From contig CATNEN010000033.1 of NCBI GenBank assembly GCA_950097015.1, positions 310,001-374,000 of the forward strand: a stretch of DNA of 64,000 nucleotides, given 5' to 3'. This DNA comes from Macrostomum hystrix (lineage: Eukaryota; Platyhelminthes; Macrostomidae). Position numbers and translations under genes: made by a program. This document shows positions 37,101 through 52,100 of the stretch, piece by piece (the stretch's first letter is position 1; the number at the start of each line of letters is the position of its first letter). Below the pieces are notes generated by a model, which saw only the letters and a list, made by a program, of their open reading frames with translations, was not told the origin of the DNA and ran no database searches.

Positions 37101-40100
37101 TCATTCTCCCACATCTCAAAGTCTAGTCCCTTCGTTCTCCCACATCTCAAAGTCTAGTCCCTTCATTCTCCCACATCTCAAAGTCTAGTCCCTTCATTCT
37201 CCCACATCTCAAAGTCTATTCCCTTCATTCTCCCACATCTCAAAGTCTAGTCCCTTCATTCTCCCACATCTCATAGTCTAGTCCCTTCATTCTCCCACAT
37301 CTCATAGTCTAGTCCCTTCATTCTCCCACATCTCATAGTCTAGTCCCTTCATTCTCCCACATCTCAAAGTCTAGTCCCTTCATTCTCCCACATCTCAAAG
37401 TCTAGTCCCTTCATTCTCCCACATCTCAAAGTCTAGTCCCTTCATTCTCCCACATCTCAAAGTCTAGTCCCTTCGTTCTCCCACATCTCAAAGTCTATTC
37501 CCTTCATTCTCCCACATCTCAAAGTCTAGTCCCTTCATTCTCCCACATCTCATAGTCTAGTCCCTTCATTCTCCCACATCTCAAAGTCTATTCCCTTCGT
37601 TCTCCCACATCTCAAAGTCTAGTCCCTTCATTCTCCCACATCTCAAAGTCTATTCCCTTCATTCTCCCACATCTCAAAGTCTAGTCCCTTCATTCTCCCA
37701 CATCTCATAGTCTAGTCCCTTCATTCTCCCACATCTCAAAGTCTAGTCCCTTCATTCTCCCACATCTCAAAGTCTATTCCCTTCATTCTCCCGCATCTCA
37801 AAGTCTAGTCCCTTCATTCTCCCACATCTCATAGTCTAGTCCCTTCATTCTCCCACATCTCATAGTCTAGTCCCTTCATTCTCCCACATCTCATAGTCTA
37901 GTCCCTTCATTCTCCCACATCTCAAAGTCTAGTCCCTTCATTCTCCCACATCTCATAGTCTAGTCCCTTCATTCTCCCACATCTCATAGTCTAGTCCCTT
38001 CATTCTCCCACATCTCATAGTCTAGTCCCTTCATTCTCCCACATCTCAAAGTCTAGTCCCTTCATTCTCCCACATCTCAAAGTCTAGTCCCTTCATTCTC
38101 CCACATCTCAAAGTCTATTCCCTTCATTCTCCCACATCTCAAAGTCTAGTCCCTTCATTCTCCCACATCTCAAAGTCTAGTCCCTTCATTCTCCCACATC
38201 TCAAAGTCTATTCCCTTCATTCTCCCACATCTCAAAGTCTAGTCCCTTCATTCTCCCACATCTCATAGTCTAGTCCCTTCATTCTCCCACATCTCAAAGT
38301 CTAGTCCCTTCATTCTCCCACATCTCAAAGTCTATTCCCTTCATTCTCCCGCATCTCAAAGTCTATTCCGTTCATTCTCCCACATCTCAAAGTCTAGTCC
38401 CTTCATTCTCCCACATCTCAAAGTCTAGTCCCTTCATTCTCCCACATCTCAAAGTCTATTCCCTTCATTCTCCCACATCTCAAAGTCTAGTCCCTTCATT
38501 CTCCCACATCTCAAAGTCTATTCCCTTCATTCTCCCACATCTCAAAGTCTAGTCCCTTCATTCTCCCACATCTCAAAGTCTAGTCCCTTCATTCTCCCAC
38601 ATCTCAAAGTCTATTCCCTTCATTCTCCCACATCTCAAAGTCTAGTCCCTTCGTTCTCCCACATCTCAAAGTCTAGTCCCTTCATTCTCCCACATCTCAA
38701 AGTCTATTCCCTTCATTCTCCACATCTCAAAGTCTATTCCCTTCATTCTCCCACATCTCAAAGTCTAGTCCCTTCATTCTCCCACATCTCAAAGTCTAGT
38801 CCCTTCATTCTCCCACATCTCAAAGTCTATTCCCTTCATTCTCCCACATCTCAAAGTCTATTCCCTTCATTCTCCCACATCTCAAAGTCTAGTCCCTTCA
38901 TTCTCCCACATCTCAAAGTCTATTCCCTTCATTCTCCCACATCTCAAAGTCTAGTCCCTTCATTCTCCCACATCTCATAGTCTAGTCCCTTCATTCTCCC
39001 ACATCTCAAAGTCTAGTCCCTTCATTCTCCCACATCTCAAAGTCTATTCCCTTCATTCTCCCGCATCTCAAAGTCTATTCCCTTCATTCTCCCACATCTC
39101 AAAGTCTAGTCCCTTCATTCTCCCACATCTCAAAGTCTAGTCCCTTCATTCTCCCACATCTCAAAGTCTAGTCCCTTCATTCTCCCACATCTCAAAGTCT
39201 ATTCCCTTCATTCTCCCACATCTCAAAGTCTATTCCCTTCATTCTCCCACATCTCAAAGTCTATTCCCTTCATTCTCCCACATCTCAAAGTCTAGTCCCT
39301 TCATTCTCCCACATCTCAAAGTCTAGTCCCTTCATTCTCCCACATCTCAAAGTCTATTCCCTTCATTCTCCCACATCTCAAAGTCTAGTCCCTTCGTTCT
39401 CCCACATCTCAAAGTCTAGTCCCTTCATTCTCCCACATCTCAAAGTCTATTCCCTTCATTCTCCCACATCTCAAAGTCTATTCCCTTCATTCTCCCACAT
39501 CTCAAAGTCTAGTCCCGTCATTCTCCCACATCTCAAAGTCTAGTCCCTTCATTCTCCCACATCTCAAAGTCTATTCCCTTCATTCTCCCACATCTCAAAG
39601 TCTAGTCCCTTCATTCTCCCACATCTCAAAGTCTAGTCCCTTCATTCTCCCACATCTCAAAGTCTATTCCCTTCATTCTCCCACATCTCAAAGTCTAGTC
39701 CCTTCATTCTCCCACATCTCAAAGTCTAGTCCCTTCATTCTCCCACATCTCAAAGTCTAGTCCCTTCATTCTCCCACATCTCAAAGTCTAGTCCCTTCAT
39801 TCTCCCACATCTCAAAGTCTAGTCCCTTCATTCTCCCACATCTCAAAGTCTATTCCCTTCATTGTCCCACATCTCAAAGTCTAGTCCCTTCATTCTCCCG
39901 CATCTCAAAGTCTAGTCCCTCCCATATCTGGATCCTCTGTCCTGCCAGATCGTGCATTCCCATCTCGCAACTTTTGTGTCAGGCCCTGATAGCTCCGAGC
40001 AACTCAATTTTGGCCTCTTTGTCAAACTCCCATTAACTCTAGTGGCCTTCGTAATTTGGTCAAACTTCCTTAGTAAAGAATTTTTTAACTTCGTTCCGGG

Positions 40101-43100
40101 CTCCAGCTAGTTGATCAGTGCTGAGCTCTCTCTGGGTGGACAGAAAGATCGGCTGTTATTGAAGGTTTTATCGACACTTAAGCCATTTTACACTGAATGT
40201 ACTTTCAATAGAAGTTCTTTTATTTATAGAAAGGATATTGCAGAAAAATTCTGCTTCGATTCCCTACTCCACAGAAATCTCAGCCATCGCAACTAGCCCA
40301 CGCTCTAATCGCAGTGTTTTTGCTTTAGTTAGAGTTTTTGAATTCGTGCGGTTAACTAAGTTTTTTTGCGGGGTCGTTATTCTAGTCTCATTCCAAGAAT
40401 TTCAGAAAGCAAGTTTCTATAATTAGTTTAAAATAGCTTATGTAGGAAGTGGGAATGAAATGTGGCAAGTAGGAGTGAAATATGGCATGCAGGAGTGAAA
40501 TGTGGCAAGCAGGAGTGAAATGTGGCAAGTAGGAGTGAAATATGGCATGCAGGAGTGAAATGTGGCAAGCAGGAGTGAAATGTGGCAAGCAGGAGTGAAA
40601 TGTGGCAAGTAGGAGTGAAATGTGGCAAGTAGGAGTGAAATGTGGCAAATAGGAGTGAAATGTGGCAAGTAGGAGTGAAATGGGGCAAATAGGAGTGAAA
40701 TGGGGCAAGTAGGAGTGAAATGTGGCAAGCAGGAGTGAAATGTGGCAAGTAGGAGTGAAATGGGGCAAATAGGAGTGAAATGTGGCAAGCAGGAGTGAAA
40801 TGTGGCAAGTAGGAGTGAAATGGGGCAAATAGGAGTGAAATGGGGCAAGTAGGAGTGAAATGTGGCAAGCAGGAGTGAAATGTGGCAAGTAGGAGTGAAA
40901 TGGGGCAAATAGGAGTGAAATGTGGCAAGTAGGAGTGAAATGTGGCAAATAGGAGTGAAATGGGGCAAATAGGAGTGAAATGGGGCAAATAGGAGTGAAA
41001 TGGGGCAAATAGGAGTGAAATGTGGCAAGTAGAAGCGAAATGTGGCAAGTAGGAGTGAAATGGGGCAAATAGGAGTGAAATGGGGCAAATAGGAGTGAAA
41101 TGTGGCAAGTAGGAGTGAAATGTGGCAAGCAGGAGTGAAATGTGGCAAGCAGGAGTGAATTGTTTAAATTTAGAGTCAAATGTGGGAAGTGGGAAAAGTG
41201 AAAGTAGGATTTTATTCTTAGCCCGCATTCTGAGCTTGATTGAGATTGGATTGCTCAAATCAAGCTGAGATTGCCCGTCTGTGTTTTAGCGTCCCCCTTT
41301 GTCTTAATTATCGAATCTTTTCTCTCCTTTCTTCTGGCATTTGTTCAGTCTCCAAAGGAATGCAGACGCTAAACATTGTCAAAAAATGATTTCGACTATC
41401 TCGTCCATTGTTGTGCTTAATTTTTCTTTAAACCGTTGTTCATAACTAGCCAACTATAATAGCTAAGAGAGTGGCGTCTTATTTCTAATGAGATTTCAAG
41501 GATGATTTCCTTGATCATTTGAAAATTCTGGCACGCAATTCATGGCTTGAAAAAGCGGAATCTAATCCCCACTTTTTGTATATTCGATCGCTGCTTGTCT
41601 GATTCTGGGACAACAGCATGCAACACCAGGATTCGTAAAATGAGACTCAAGAGTCTGACGGGCTTGACGACGAGAACAGCTCTTTTGAGTTCTTTTGGAT
41701 TCCTATGATTTTCGATTAATTAATTTCCTTTGCAGTTTTAACCCTTGTCTGTCCCCGAGACACCCCTGTCTGTCCCCGAGACACCCCCTGTCTGTCCCCG
41801 AGACACCCCCTGTCTGTCCCCGAGACACCCCCTGTCTGTCCCCGAGACACCCCCTGTCTGTCCCCGAGACCCCTCTGTCTGTCCCCGAGACCCCCTCTGT
41901 CTGTCCCCGAGACACCCTGTCTGTCCCCGAGACACCCTGTCTGTCCCCGAGACCCCTCTGTCTGTCCCCGAGACCCCCTCTGTCTGTCCCCGAGACACCC
42001 TGTCTGTCCCCGAGACACCCTGTCTGTCCCCGAGACCCCTCTGTCTGTCCCCGAGACACCCTGTCTGTCCCCGAGACCCCTCTGTCTGTCCCCGAGACAC
42101 CCTGTCTGTCCCCGAGACCCCCTCTGTCTGTCCCCGAGACCCCCTCTGTCTGTCCCCGAGACCCCTCTGTCTGTCCCCGAGACACCCTGTCTGTCCCCGA
42201 GACCCCTCAATCTGTCCTTCTGACTCCCTCAATCTCTCCTTCTGACTCCCTCAATCTGTCCTTCTGACTCCCTCAATCTCTCCTTCTGACTCCCTCAATC
42301 TGTCCTTCTGACTCCCTCTCTCTGTTAACCCACTGTCAAGTGTCAGTTTCATTAACGGCTCCTTAATTTTCGCACTGTACAGCAGTCAATCCTATTGATT
42401 ATAACTTTAATGCTTTCAGAGTGCAAGAGGTTCTTAAATTATGGTGAAAGCAACGGGTCTGTTGTTGTTGCCTATTGTAGTATTCTCTGCAGGTCGCAAT
42501 TAAAAGCACTTACCTGTTGATTTGAAGATAAAAGCTGCAAATCAAGCCTGCAATAGATGCAACATAGTCCTAGAAAGGAAAATGCTGGCTTGTGTCCAAG
42601 GGAAGCTTCAAATTGCTACTCTGCACTGCTCACTCGTAAGGCGGAAAGCTCTTATTTTGGTCGCCCTTAAAAAATCCTCGTCTGTTCTTGACCTCTTTCA
42701 TCCTCTCTTTCATGCTTTAATACTTTTCTCGGAAATTTTTTTCTAAACCAGTTTTTTTCTTTGCGACTAAACGCCTTGTTTTGCAACGGTTAGTGCTTAA
42801 ATTAAAAAACAATTATTGATAAGTTCTAATGTGCTTGCATTCATTGTTCGTTTGGCTGCTGATGAGGGAGTAAGAGAATGCGACAATGAGAGAGAGGGGG
42901 AGAAGTAGAGAGAGAGAGGGAGAGAGAGGGAGAAGGAGAGAGAGGGAGAAGGAGAGAGAGGGAGAAGTAGAGAGAGAGAGGGAGAAGTAGAGAGAGAGAG
43001 GGAGAAGTAGAGAGAGAGAGGGAGAAGTAGAGAGAGAGAAGGAGAGAGAGGGAGAAGGAGAGAGAGGGAGCAAAAGCAGAGAAAAAGCAAAAGAGAGAAA

Positions 43101-46100
43101 AAGCAGATTTTACAAATGTAATCATAGCGCGGCGCAGTCAGCTTCTAGCTAGATTCAGGTCGTGTAAGTACAATCGTAGAAACCCGTCCAACAATGATGA
43201 AATGTGATAAAATTAGGTCTAGAGAGAGACCGTGTAAGTGCGAATGAGAAAAGCTGCAACACAAGCCAAACAGCGACCTCGGAGAGGAAACTCTGCTTCC
43301 GTGCTCAAGTTCGCTTTCGGAATGGCAGTTGGAGCGAAAAGTTCTCGAACGGATAAGGGGCGGCGCCTGATATTAGATGTGCGCAGAAAGAATTGGATCT
43401 GGGGCTGGGATGTTTGGCGTATGGCTGTGCTGACACGGGCAAGACCAGTGTCGAATTCCCACACTGATCTTCTACTCGGGATCAAACTATGAGACAGAGA
43501 AACGGCGAGAAAGAGTAAGTGAATGTAAAATTGTGGAAGAAATAGCACGCTTTCCAATGACCCCCCAGCTGACAAAATATCCCCTCTGCTGACAAATGAT
43601 CCCTCAGCTGACAAAATATCCCCTCAGCTGACAAATGATCCCTCAGCTAGCATATGACCTCTTCTCAGCTAGCATATGACCTCTTTTCAGCTGGCATATG
43701 ATCACTCAGCTGGCATATGACCTCTTCTCAGCTAGCATATGACCACTTCTCAGCTAGCATATGACCTCTTCTCAGCTAGCATATGACCTCTTCTCAGCTA
43801 GCATATGACCTCTTCTCAGCTAGCATATGACCACTTCTCAGCTAGCATATGACCTCTTCTCAGCTAGCATATGACCTCTTCTCAGCTAGCATATGACCAC
43901 TTCTCAGCTAGCATATGACCTCTTCTCGGCTAGCATATGACCTCTTCTCAGCTAGCATATGACCTCTTCTCAGCTAGCATATGACCTCTTCTCAGCTAGC
44001 ATATGACCATCTTCTCAGCTAGCATATGACCTCTTCTCGGCTAGCATATGACCTCTTCTCAGCTAGCATATGACCACTTCTCAGCTAGCATATGACCTCT
44101 TCTCAGCTAGCATATGACCATCTTCTCAGCTAGCATATGACCTCTTCTCAGCTAGCATATGACCTCTTCTCAGCTAGCATATGACCACTTCTCAGCTAGC
44201 ATATGACCTCTTCTCGGCTAGCATATGACCTCTTCTCAGCTAGCATATGACCTCTTCTCAGCTAGCATATGACCTCTTCTCAGCTGGCATATGACCTCTT
44301 CTCAGCTAGCATATGACCTCTTCTCAGCTGGCATATGACCTCTTCTCGGCTAGCATATGACTTCTTCTCAGCTAGCATATGACCTCTTCTCAGCTAGCAT
44401 AATGTCCCTCAGCTGGCATATGTGACCTATGACAAAAAGACAAAATATGAGAAACATTTTTTGTTATTTAGAATAAATTGTTAGTTATTCGTTAGTTATT
44501 AATTTTAAAGATTTAGAAATGCGCAAAAATACTTGTTGACAAAGTCTCGCAGATTTTTTTCACTAGCAATCCAGGGGCGGTATTGTAGTGTGAAAAACAT
44601 AATTTAGTTAACAATTTTTGTAGTGGATTTTTTTTTCAACTGGATTTGAAAAGACCGTTTTTCCCCTGCGCCGAGGATAAACGACGTCAAAGTAGAGTTC
44701 TATCTTACATTTTATAGTGCTTGCATGCTTGACGTATTTGGTTAGAAATAAAACTAATCAGTAACCATAGTAACGAAAACTAGCTTTGGCTGTCAATCAA
44801 TTTCTCTCCATATCTATCAGTACAATGCTCTTAAAAAACGAAAAAAAATATTGTCTAGTGCAGCAGCCACGAGTGCAAATCAAACATGGCGTAATGATTT
44901 TTGCTTTTTAAAAGCATTGCTTTAAAAAAGATTAAAGAACTGCTGCAACTGTCGCCGCAGTCTTGTAGAGGAAAATAACTCTTGGAGTCTCGAGACCCCT
45001 GAATAGAACTGCTATTCCGCTAGCCAGCTCAATGTACGATGTATTCAGACTGCCGTTTTTATTCACTCACGAACTCACTTATGAACTCACTCATGAACTC
45101 ACTACTGAACTCACTTATGAACTCACTCATGAACTCACTCATGAACTCACTAATGAACTCACTCATGAACTCACTTATGAACTCACTCACGAACTCACTC
45201 ATGAACTCACTCATGAACTCACTCATGAACTCACTAATGAACTCACTCATGAACTCACTAATGAACTCACTAATGAACTCACTCATGAACTCACTAATGA
45301 ACTCACTCATGAACTCACTGACGAACTCACTGACGAACTCACTAACTCACTCATGAACTCACTCATGAACTCACTCATGAACTCACTCATGAACTCACTC
45401 ATGAACTCACTCACAAACTCACTCATGAACTCACTAATGAACTCACTCATGAACTCACTTATGAACTCACTCACGAACTCACTGACGAACTCACTGACGA
45501 ACTCACAAACTCACTCATGAACCCACTAATGAACTCACTCATGAACTCACTTATGAACTCACTCACGAACTCACTGACGAACTCACTGACGAACTCACAA
45601 ACTCACTCATGAACTCACTAATGAACTCACTCATGAACTCACTTATGAACACACTCACGAACTCACTGACAAGCTCACAAACTCACTCATGAACTCGTGG
45701 CTCTTCCAAAAGCTGTGTACACTTGTTCAGTCATTGGACTGAAGGCCGCCACGTTCACCAAAATTTCTAACCCAACTGATGCCGAGACACAAGAGAATTA
45801 GGTGTCCTACTCAATTACGCAGAATAATTCCCTCAATTAGGCTGAGATTCGAACCCCTGAACTCTGTGTAAGAAATTCGAACCTGATGCACCTAAATCCC
45901 GCACCCACAGAGTGCTTCCAATCGTCCGAGTGGGCGCTTACATTGTGCGGCCTTGGTCCGGACTGGGCCTCCTTGGCTCAGGCGGCCAGGGCTGCCGATG
46001 GTCCCGACGCCTGGTCTGCCACCGCGACCCCGGCAGCGGCAACCGTCGCCACCGCCGCCCCCGCCGCCGCAGCGGCCGGTGCCACCGCTGCAGCCTCGGC

Positions 46101-49100
46101 CACCGCCGACTGCGGCCACCGCGAGCTGTCAGGCCACACAGTCGAATGCGCCGCCCGCCAGCTGGCCGAATCAGCAGACGCCGACGATGCGATTGACGAT
46201 GCGGCGCGTCTGCCGGCCCGTCTGCTGCTCGACTCGAATGTCAACAACGGCGGCGGCGGCAGTGGCAACGGAAGCGGCAACGGAAGCGGCGAAGGCGGAG
46301 GCGCCAACAATGAGCTGCTCCAGAAGCTTGAGAAGCTGCGCCAGTGCCTGGCGGTGACTTACTCACCGGCCAGCGCCAGCCAGTTCACCTGCCACCAGCC
46401 GGCGGAGACGCCGAGCCGCATCACCGAAATCCTGCTGGGCTGGCGCCGCTCCGCCGAAGCGGCGGCTGCTGCGGCCGCCGCCGCTGCCGAAGCCGCCCTG
46501 CCGACGTCGCACGCCGCCGAATTTTCGATCCGCCTGAGCGCTGCCACTGCAGCCGCCGTTGCCACGGCCGGCGCCGGCGCAGATGCCGACTCCAGCAGCG
46601 CCGCTGACTCTCCGCTGACCGGAGCCTGCGCTGTCTACCAAGGCCTGGACAGCGCCCTGCACCCGCTGGGCGGGCCGCACGCTCTTCTCCTAGCCTTCGC
46701 CCACACAGTCGGCTGCTGTGACGCCGAGTCCGCTCAGACCGACGCTCTTGACCTACTGCTCACCGCAGTTCGCCGCTCGCCGGCTCTCGGCGCCGCCTTC
46801 AACCGGTCAGCCGGCTTTGCCATGCTGGCCCGAGTCCTGGCGCATCCGCGCTGCCAGCTGCGCCGGCGCGGCCTCGCCCTGCTATTGAACGCCGCGGCCA
46901 GCGAGACGGTGGCCCTGCCCGACTGCGGTGGCGCCGTTGTCTCCGGCCACTCCGCCATGCTCCGCTGTCCGCCACTGGTGCGCGATGTCCTGCTGTGCTG
47001 GGACCTGTGGGACCGGCTCTCCGACGACCTGCTCGACCTGCTTCTGGACGGCCTGCTGAGCTTCCTGGCCACGACCAATCCACACCGCCTGCTGAATGCC
47101 AACCAGCTGCAACGGCTGGGCACCGTGCGCTCGCTCCTGTTCGCCTGCGCCGATCGCGTCATCTCCGGCGGCATCGGCGGCGGTGTCTTAGGCGGCGGCG
47201 GCAGCGGAGGCGGCGGCGCTGTCGGCCGTCTGCCCTCCGGCCGAGCCGTCGACAGGCTGGCCGCCCTCCTGTCCGGCTGCATCGGCCGGCCTGCCAGCCT
47301 GCCGGACCTGGCCTGCCTGTGCGACTGCGTCCTGCTGCTGCACCCGCCAGCCAGCACCTACGTGTGCTTCGACTCGAACAAATTCTACTTCAGCCTGAGG
47401 CCTTGTGAGTCACTGCCCGATGCCCTGCTGTTCATTGAGATTTATTGATTAGAGATCTGAGTCTGTTGCTGTCTGTTTCTGCTGCTGCTGTTGCTACTAA
47501 TTTCTGATTTAGCACAGCTGTCGCCCATCTCTCGCTAATCTCATTTTGTCGGCTCTGCGCGTGTGCCAGCTGTGGGGTGGGGCGCTGTGTTCGGCCGATA
47601 GAAACAAAATTGACGCAAAGTAATCGAATCATCGGAACATGCTGTTTCATACGTGTGCTCGCACTTTACCGCTCTAGACTGTGCACTATTGCAGTAAGCG
47701 GCCATTGCTTAGAGTCACCCCAATAGATAATGTCAGCGAGTTCTACCCACATAAACACTAGTTGTATTCTTTCACATTTTTCTATACATATCGGCTGACA
47801 TTGCTAATAAGGTAAAGCTCTGTCAATACTACGGAATCCAATATAAGGGCCTAATATTCGATATTATTTATTATGATATTGTGAAACTTTGCCTTCATAT
47901 CCCAGTTGGCAAAACTATTTCCCATTCCTTAATGATTCCCCCAGTATGGAGATTATCCTAATAATCCCCGTGTTAATCTCGCTGTACTCCATCTATTACA
48001 ATGCCTCTCCCTTTTGTCTCGATACGTTGGTCTCTTCTCGGCCTCTCAAGAAATTTTGGGCATAATAGTAATGTCAGTTTGCAGAAACTTTTTCATGCAC
48101 AAAAGCAGAATTATTCTCTTATTTGTGTGTTTGTTTTTTGTAAGTTAAGCTTGTTGCTGTTCTAGTTGTATCCTTTTCCCCATATTTAAAAGGTTTCGGT
48201 GTCTTCTATTTTTTATATTAGATACTTACTAGCTCTGCTACTTTTGTTTTCGAACAATATTTTTAGGCCACCGAAAAAGCACTGAGTAGAACTAATACTT
48301 TTGTGTTTTCCTCTCCGAATACTGTTCTAAACTCGTAGGTATTTGAATTACAAACTATTCTTTTATGTCAGACGTCATCCCTTATAACGTCATTAGTTTC
48401 ATCCTCAATGATGTCATTAGTGCCATCCTCAATGACGTCATTAGTGCCATCCTCAATGACGTCGTTAGTGCCATCCTCAATGACGTCATTAGTATCATCC
48501 TCAATGACGTCATTAGTGCCATCCTCAATGACGTCATTAGTATCATCCTCAATGACATCATTAGTATCATCCTCAATGACGTCATTAGTTTCATCCTCAA
48601 TGACGTCATTAGTTTCATCCTCAATGATGTCATTAGTTTCATCCTCAATGACGTCATTAGTTTCATCCTCAATGATGTCATTAGTGCCATCCTCAATGAC
48701 GTCATTAGTATCATCCTTAATGACGTCATTAGTGCCATCCTCAATGACGTCATTAGTGCCATCCTCAATGACGTCATTAGTGTCATCCTCAATGACGTCA
48801 TTAGTGTCATCCTCAATGACGTCATCAGTGCCATCCTTAATGACGTCATTTAGTGTCATCCTTAATGACGCCATTAGTATCATCCTCAATGACGTCATTA
48901 GTGCCATCCTTAATGACGTCATTAGTGCCATCCCTAATGACGTCATTTAGTGTCATCCTTAATGACGCCATTTAGTGCCATCCATATTGTCATTACCTCC
49001 TAATAACATTAAGTTAGGTAATAAGTTAGGTAGAGGTAATAGTCTAATCCTCTATTGACATCATTAGTGACTAAGTATTTTTTGCGCGCAGATAATTTCA

Positions 49101-52100
49101 ATATTTTGTTATAGATAATAGATAATAGATAAAGAAGCAGACTGGAGATTTATTCTCATATCAAATTTCCCAAAGAAGCTGATCATTGTGAATGGTATCA
49201 AATGAGGCTGCTTCAATAGATTGCGTGCCTGCCTAGCCGGTCAGGCAATTGCCGCACTAACTATTGGTTATTATCTGCACTCAGGCTAACTCCACTTTAA
49301 GTTTATTTTTAGTAACAAAAGGGCTCTTGTTTAAAAATAATGCTATATTTCTACTTCACCGTTCATCTGTTGCCTTCTCTTTGATTTTAGATGTTGAGGT
49401 TTAAAGATTTAAACGAAACAATATTGAACTGTAATGTCTAGTTAAAAAAATTACGCTCTAGAAGTCTCAAAAAAGTTAAAAATTATGTGCACGTACGCTC
49501 GGATGCAGGGCTGAGGCAACCCATAGACTATTGGCAGGGCTGAGGCAACCCATAGACTATTAGCAGGGCTGAGGCAACCCATAGACTATTGGCAGGGCTG
49601 AGGCAACCCATAGACTATTGGCAGGGCTGAGGCAACCCATAGACTATTGTCAGTGTTGAGGCAACCCATAGACTATTGGCAGGGCTGAGGCAACCCATAG
49701 ACTATTGGCAGGGCTGAGGCAACCCATAGACTATTGTCAGTGTTGAGGCAACCCATAGACTATTGGCAGGGCTGAGGCAACCCATAGACTATTGGCAGGG
49801 CTGAGGCAACCCATAGACTATTGGCAGGGCGGAGGCAACCCATAGACTATTAGCAGGGCTGAGGCAACCCATAGACTATTGTCAGTGTTGAGGCAACCCA
49901 TAGACTATTGGCTGGGCTGAGGCAACCCATAGACTATTGGCAGGGCTGAGGCAACCCATAGACTATTAGCAGGGCTGAGGCAACCCATAGACTATTGGCA
50001 GGGCGGAGGCAACCCATAGACTATTAGCAGGGCTGAGGCAACCCATAGACTATTGTCAGTGTTGAGGCAACCCATAGACTATTGGCTGGGCTGAGGCAAC
50101 CCATAGACTATTGGCAGGGCTGAGGCAACCCATAGACTATTAGCAGGGCTGAGGCAACCCATAGACTATTGGCAGGGCTGAGGCAACCCATAGACTGTTG
50201 GCAGGGCTGAGGCAACCCATAGACTATTGGCAGGGCGGAGGCAACCCATAGACTATTAGCAGGGCTGAGGCAACCCATAGACTATTGTCAGTGTTGAGGC
50301 AACCCATAGACTATTGGCAGGGCTGAGGCAACCCATAGACTATTGGCAGGGCTGAGGCAACCCATAGACTATTGGCAGGGCTGAGGCAACCCATAGACTA
50401 TTGGCAGGGCGGAGGCAACCCATAGACTATTAGCAGGGCTGAGGCAACCCATAGACTATTGTCAGTGTTGAGGCAACCCATAGACTATTGGCAGGGCTGA
50501 GGCAACCCATAGACTATTGGCAGGGCTGAGGCAACCCATAGACTATTAGCAGGGCTGAGGCAACCCATAGACTATTGGCAGGGCGGAGGCAACCCATAGA
50601 CTATTAGCAGGGCTGAGGCAACCCATAGACTATTGTCAGTGTTGAGGCAACCCATAGACTATTAGCAGGGCTGAGGCAACCCATAGACTATTGTCAGTGT
50701 TGAGGCAACCCATAGACTATTGGCAGGGCTGAGGCAACCCATAGACTATTGGCAGGGCTGAGGCAACCCATAGACTATTAGCAGGGCTGAGGCAACCCAT
50801 AGACTATTGGCAGGGCTGAGGCAACCCATAGACTATTGGCAGGGCTGAGGCAACCCATAGACTATTGGCAGGGCGGAGGCAACCCATAGACTATTAGCAG
50901 GGCTGAGGCAACCCATAGACTATTGTCAGTGTTGAGGCAACCCATAGACTATTGGCAGGGCTGAGGCAACCCATAGACTATTGGCAGGGCTGAGGCAACC
51001 CATAGACTATTAGCAGGGCTGAGGCAACCCATAGACTATTGTCAGTGTTGAGGCAACCCATAGACTATTGGCAGGGCTGAGGCAACCCATAGACTATTAG
51101 CAGGGCTGAGGCAACCCATAGACTATTGGCAGGGCTGAGGCAACCCATAGACTGTTGGCAGGGCTGAGGCAACCCATAGACTATTGGCAGGGCGGAGGCA
51201 ACCCATAGACTATTAGCAGGGCTGAGGCAACCCATAGACTATTGTCAGTGTTGAGGCAACCCATAGACTATTGGCAGGGCTGAGGCAACCCATAGACTAT
51301 TGGCAGGGCTGAGGCAACCCATAGACTATTAGCAGGGCTGAGGCAACCCATAGACTATTGGCAGGGCTGAGGCAACCCATAGACTATTGGCAGGGCTGAG
51401 GCAACCCATAGACTATTGGCAGGGCGGAGGCAACCCATAGACTATTAGCAGGGCTGAGGCAACCCATAGACTATTGTCAGTGTTGAGGCAACCCATAGAC
51501 TATTGGCAGGGCTGAGGCAACCCATAGACTATTGGCAGGGCTGAGGCAACCCATAGACTATTAGCAGGGCTGAGGCAACCCATAGACTATTAGCAGGGCT
51601 GAGGCAACCCATAGACTATTGGCAGGGCTGAGGCAACCCATAGACTATTGTCAGTGTTGAGGCAACCCATAGACTATTGGCAGGGCTGAGGCAACCCATA
51701 GACTATTGGCAGGGCTGAGGCAACCCATAGACTATTGTCAGTGTTGAGGCAACCCATAGACTATTGGCAGGGCTGAGGCAACCCATAGACTATCGGCAGG
51801 GCTGAGGCAACCCATAGACTATTGGCAGGGCGGAGGCAACCCATAGACTATTAGCAGGGCTGAGGCAACCCATAGACTATTGTCAGTGTTGAGGCAACCC
51901 ATAGACTATTGGCAGGGCTGAGGCAACCCATAGACTATTGGCAGGGCTGAGGCAACCCATAGACTATTAGCAGGGCTGAGGCAACCCATAGACTATTGGC
52001 AGGGCTGAGGCAACCCATAGACTGTTGGCAGGGCTGAGGCAACCCATAGACTATTGGCAGGGCGGAGGCAACCCATAGACTATTAGCAGGGCTGAGGCAA

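Noticed and set aside
43219-43614. 131-codon minus-strand open frame in intron 14
   Set aside because: No recognised domain, partly repeat-derived, and no splice or promoter context. Kept as non-coding.
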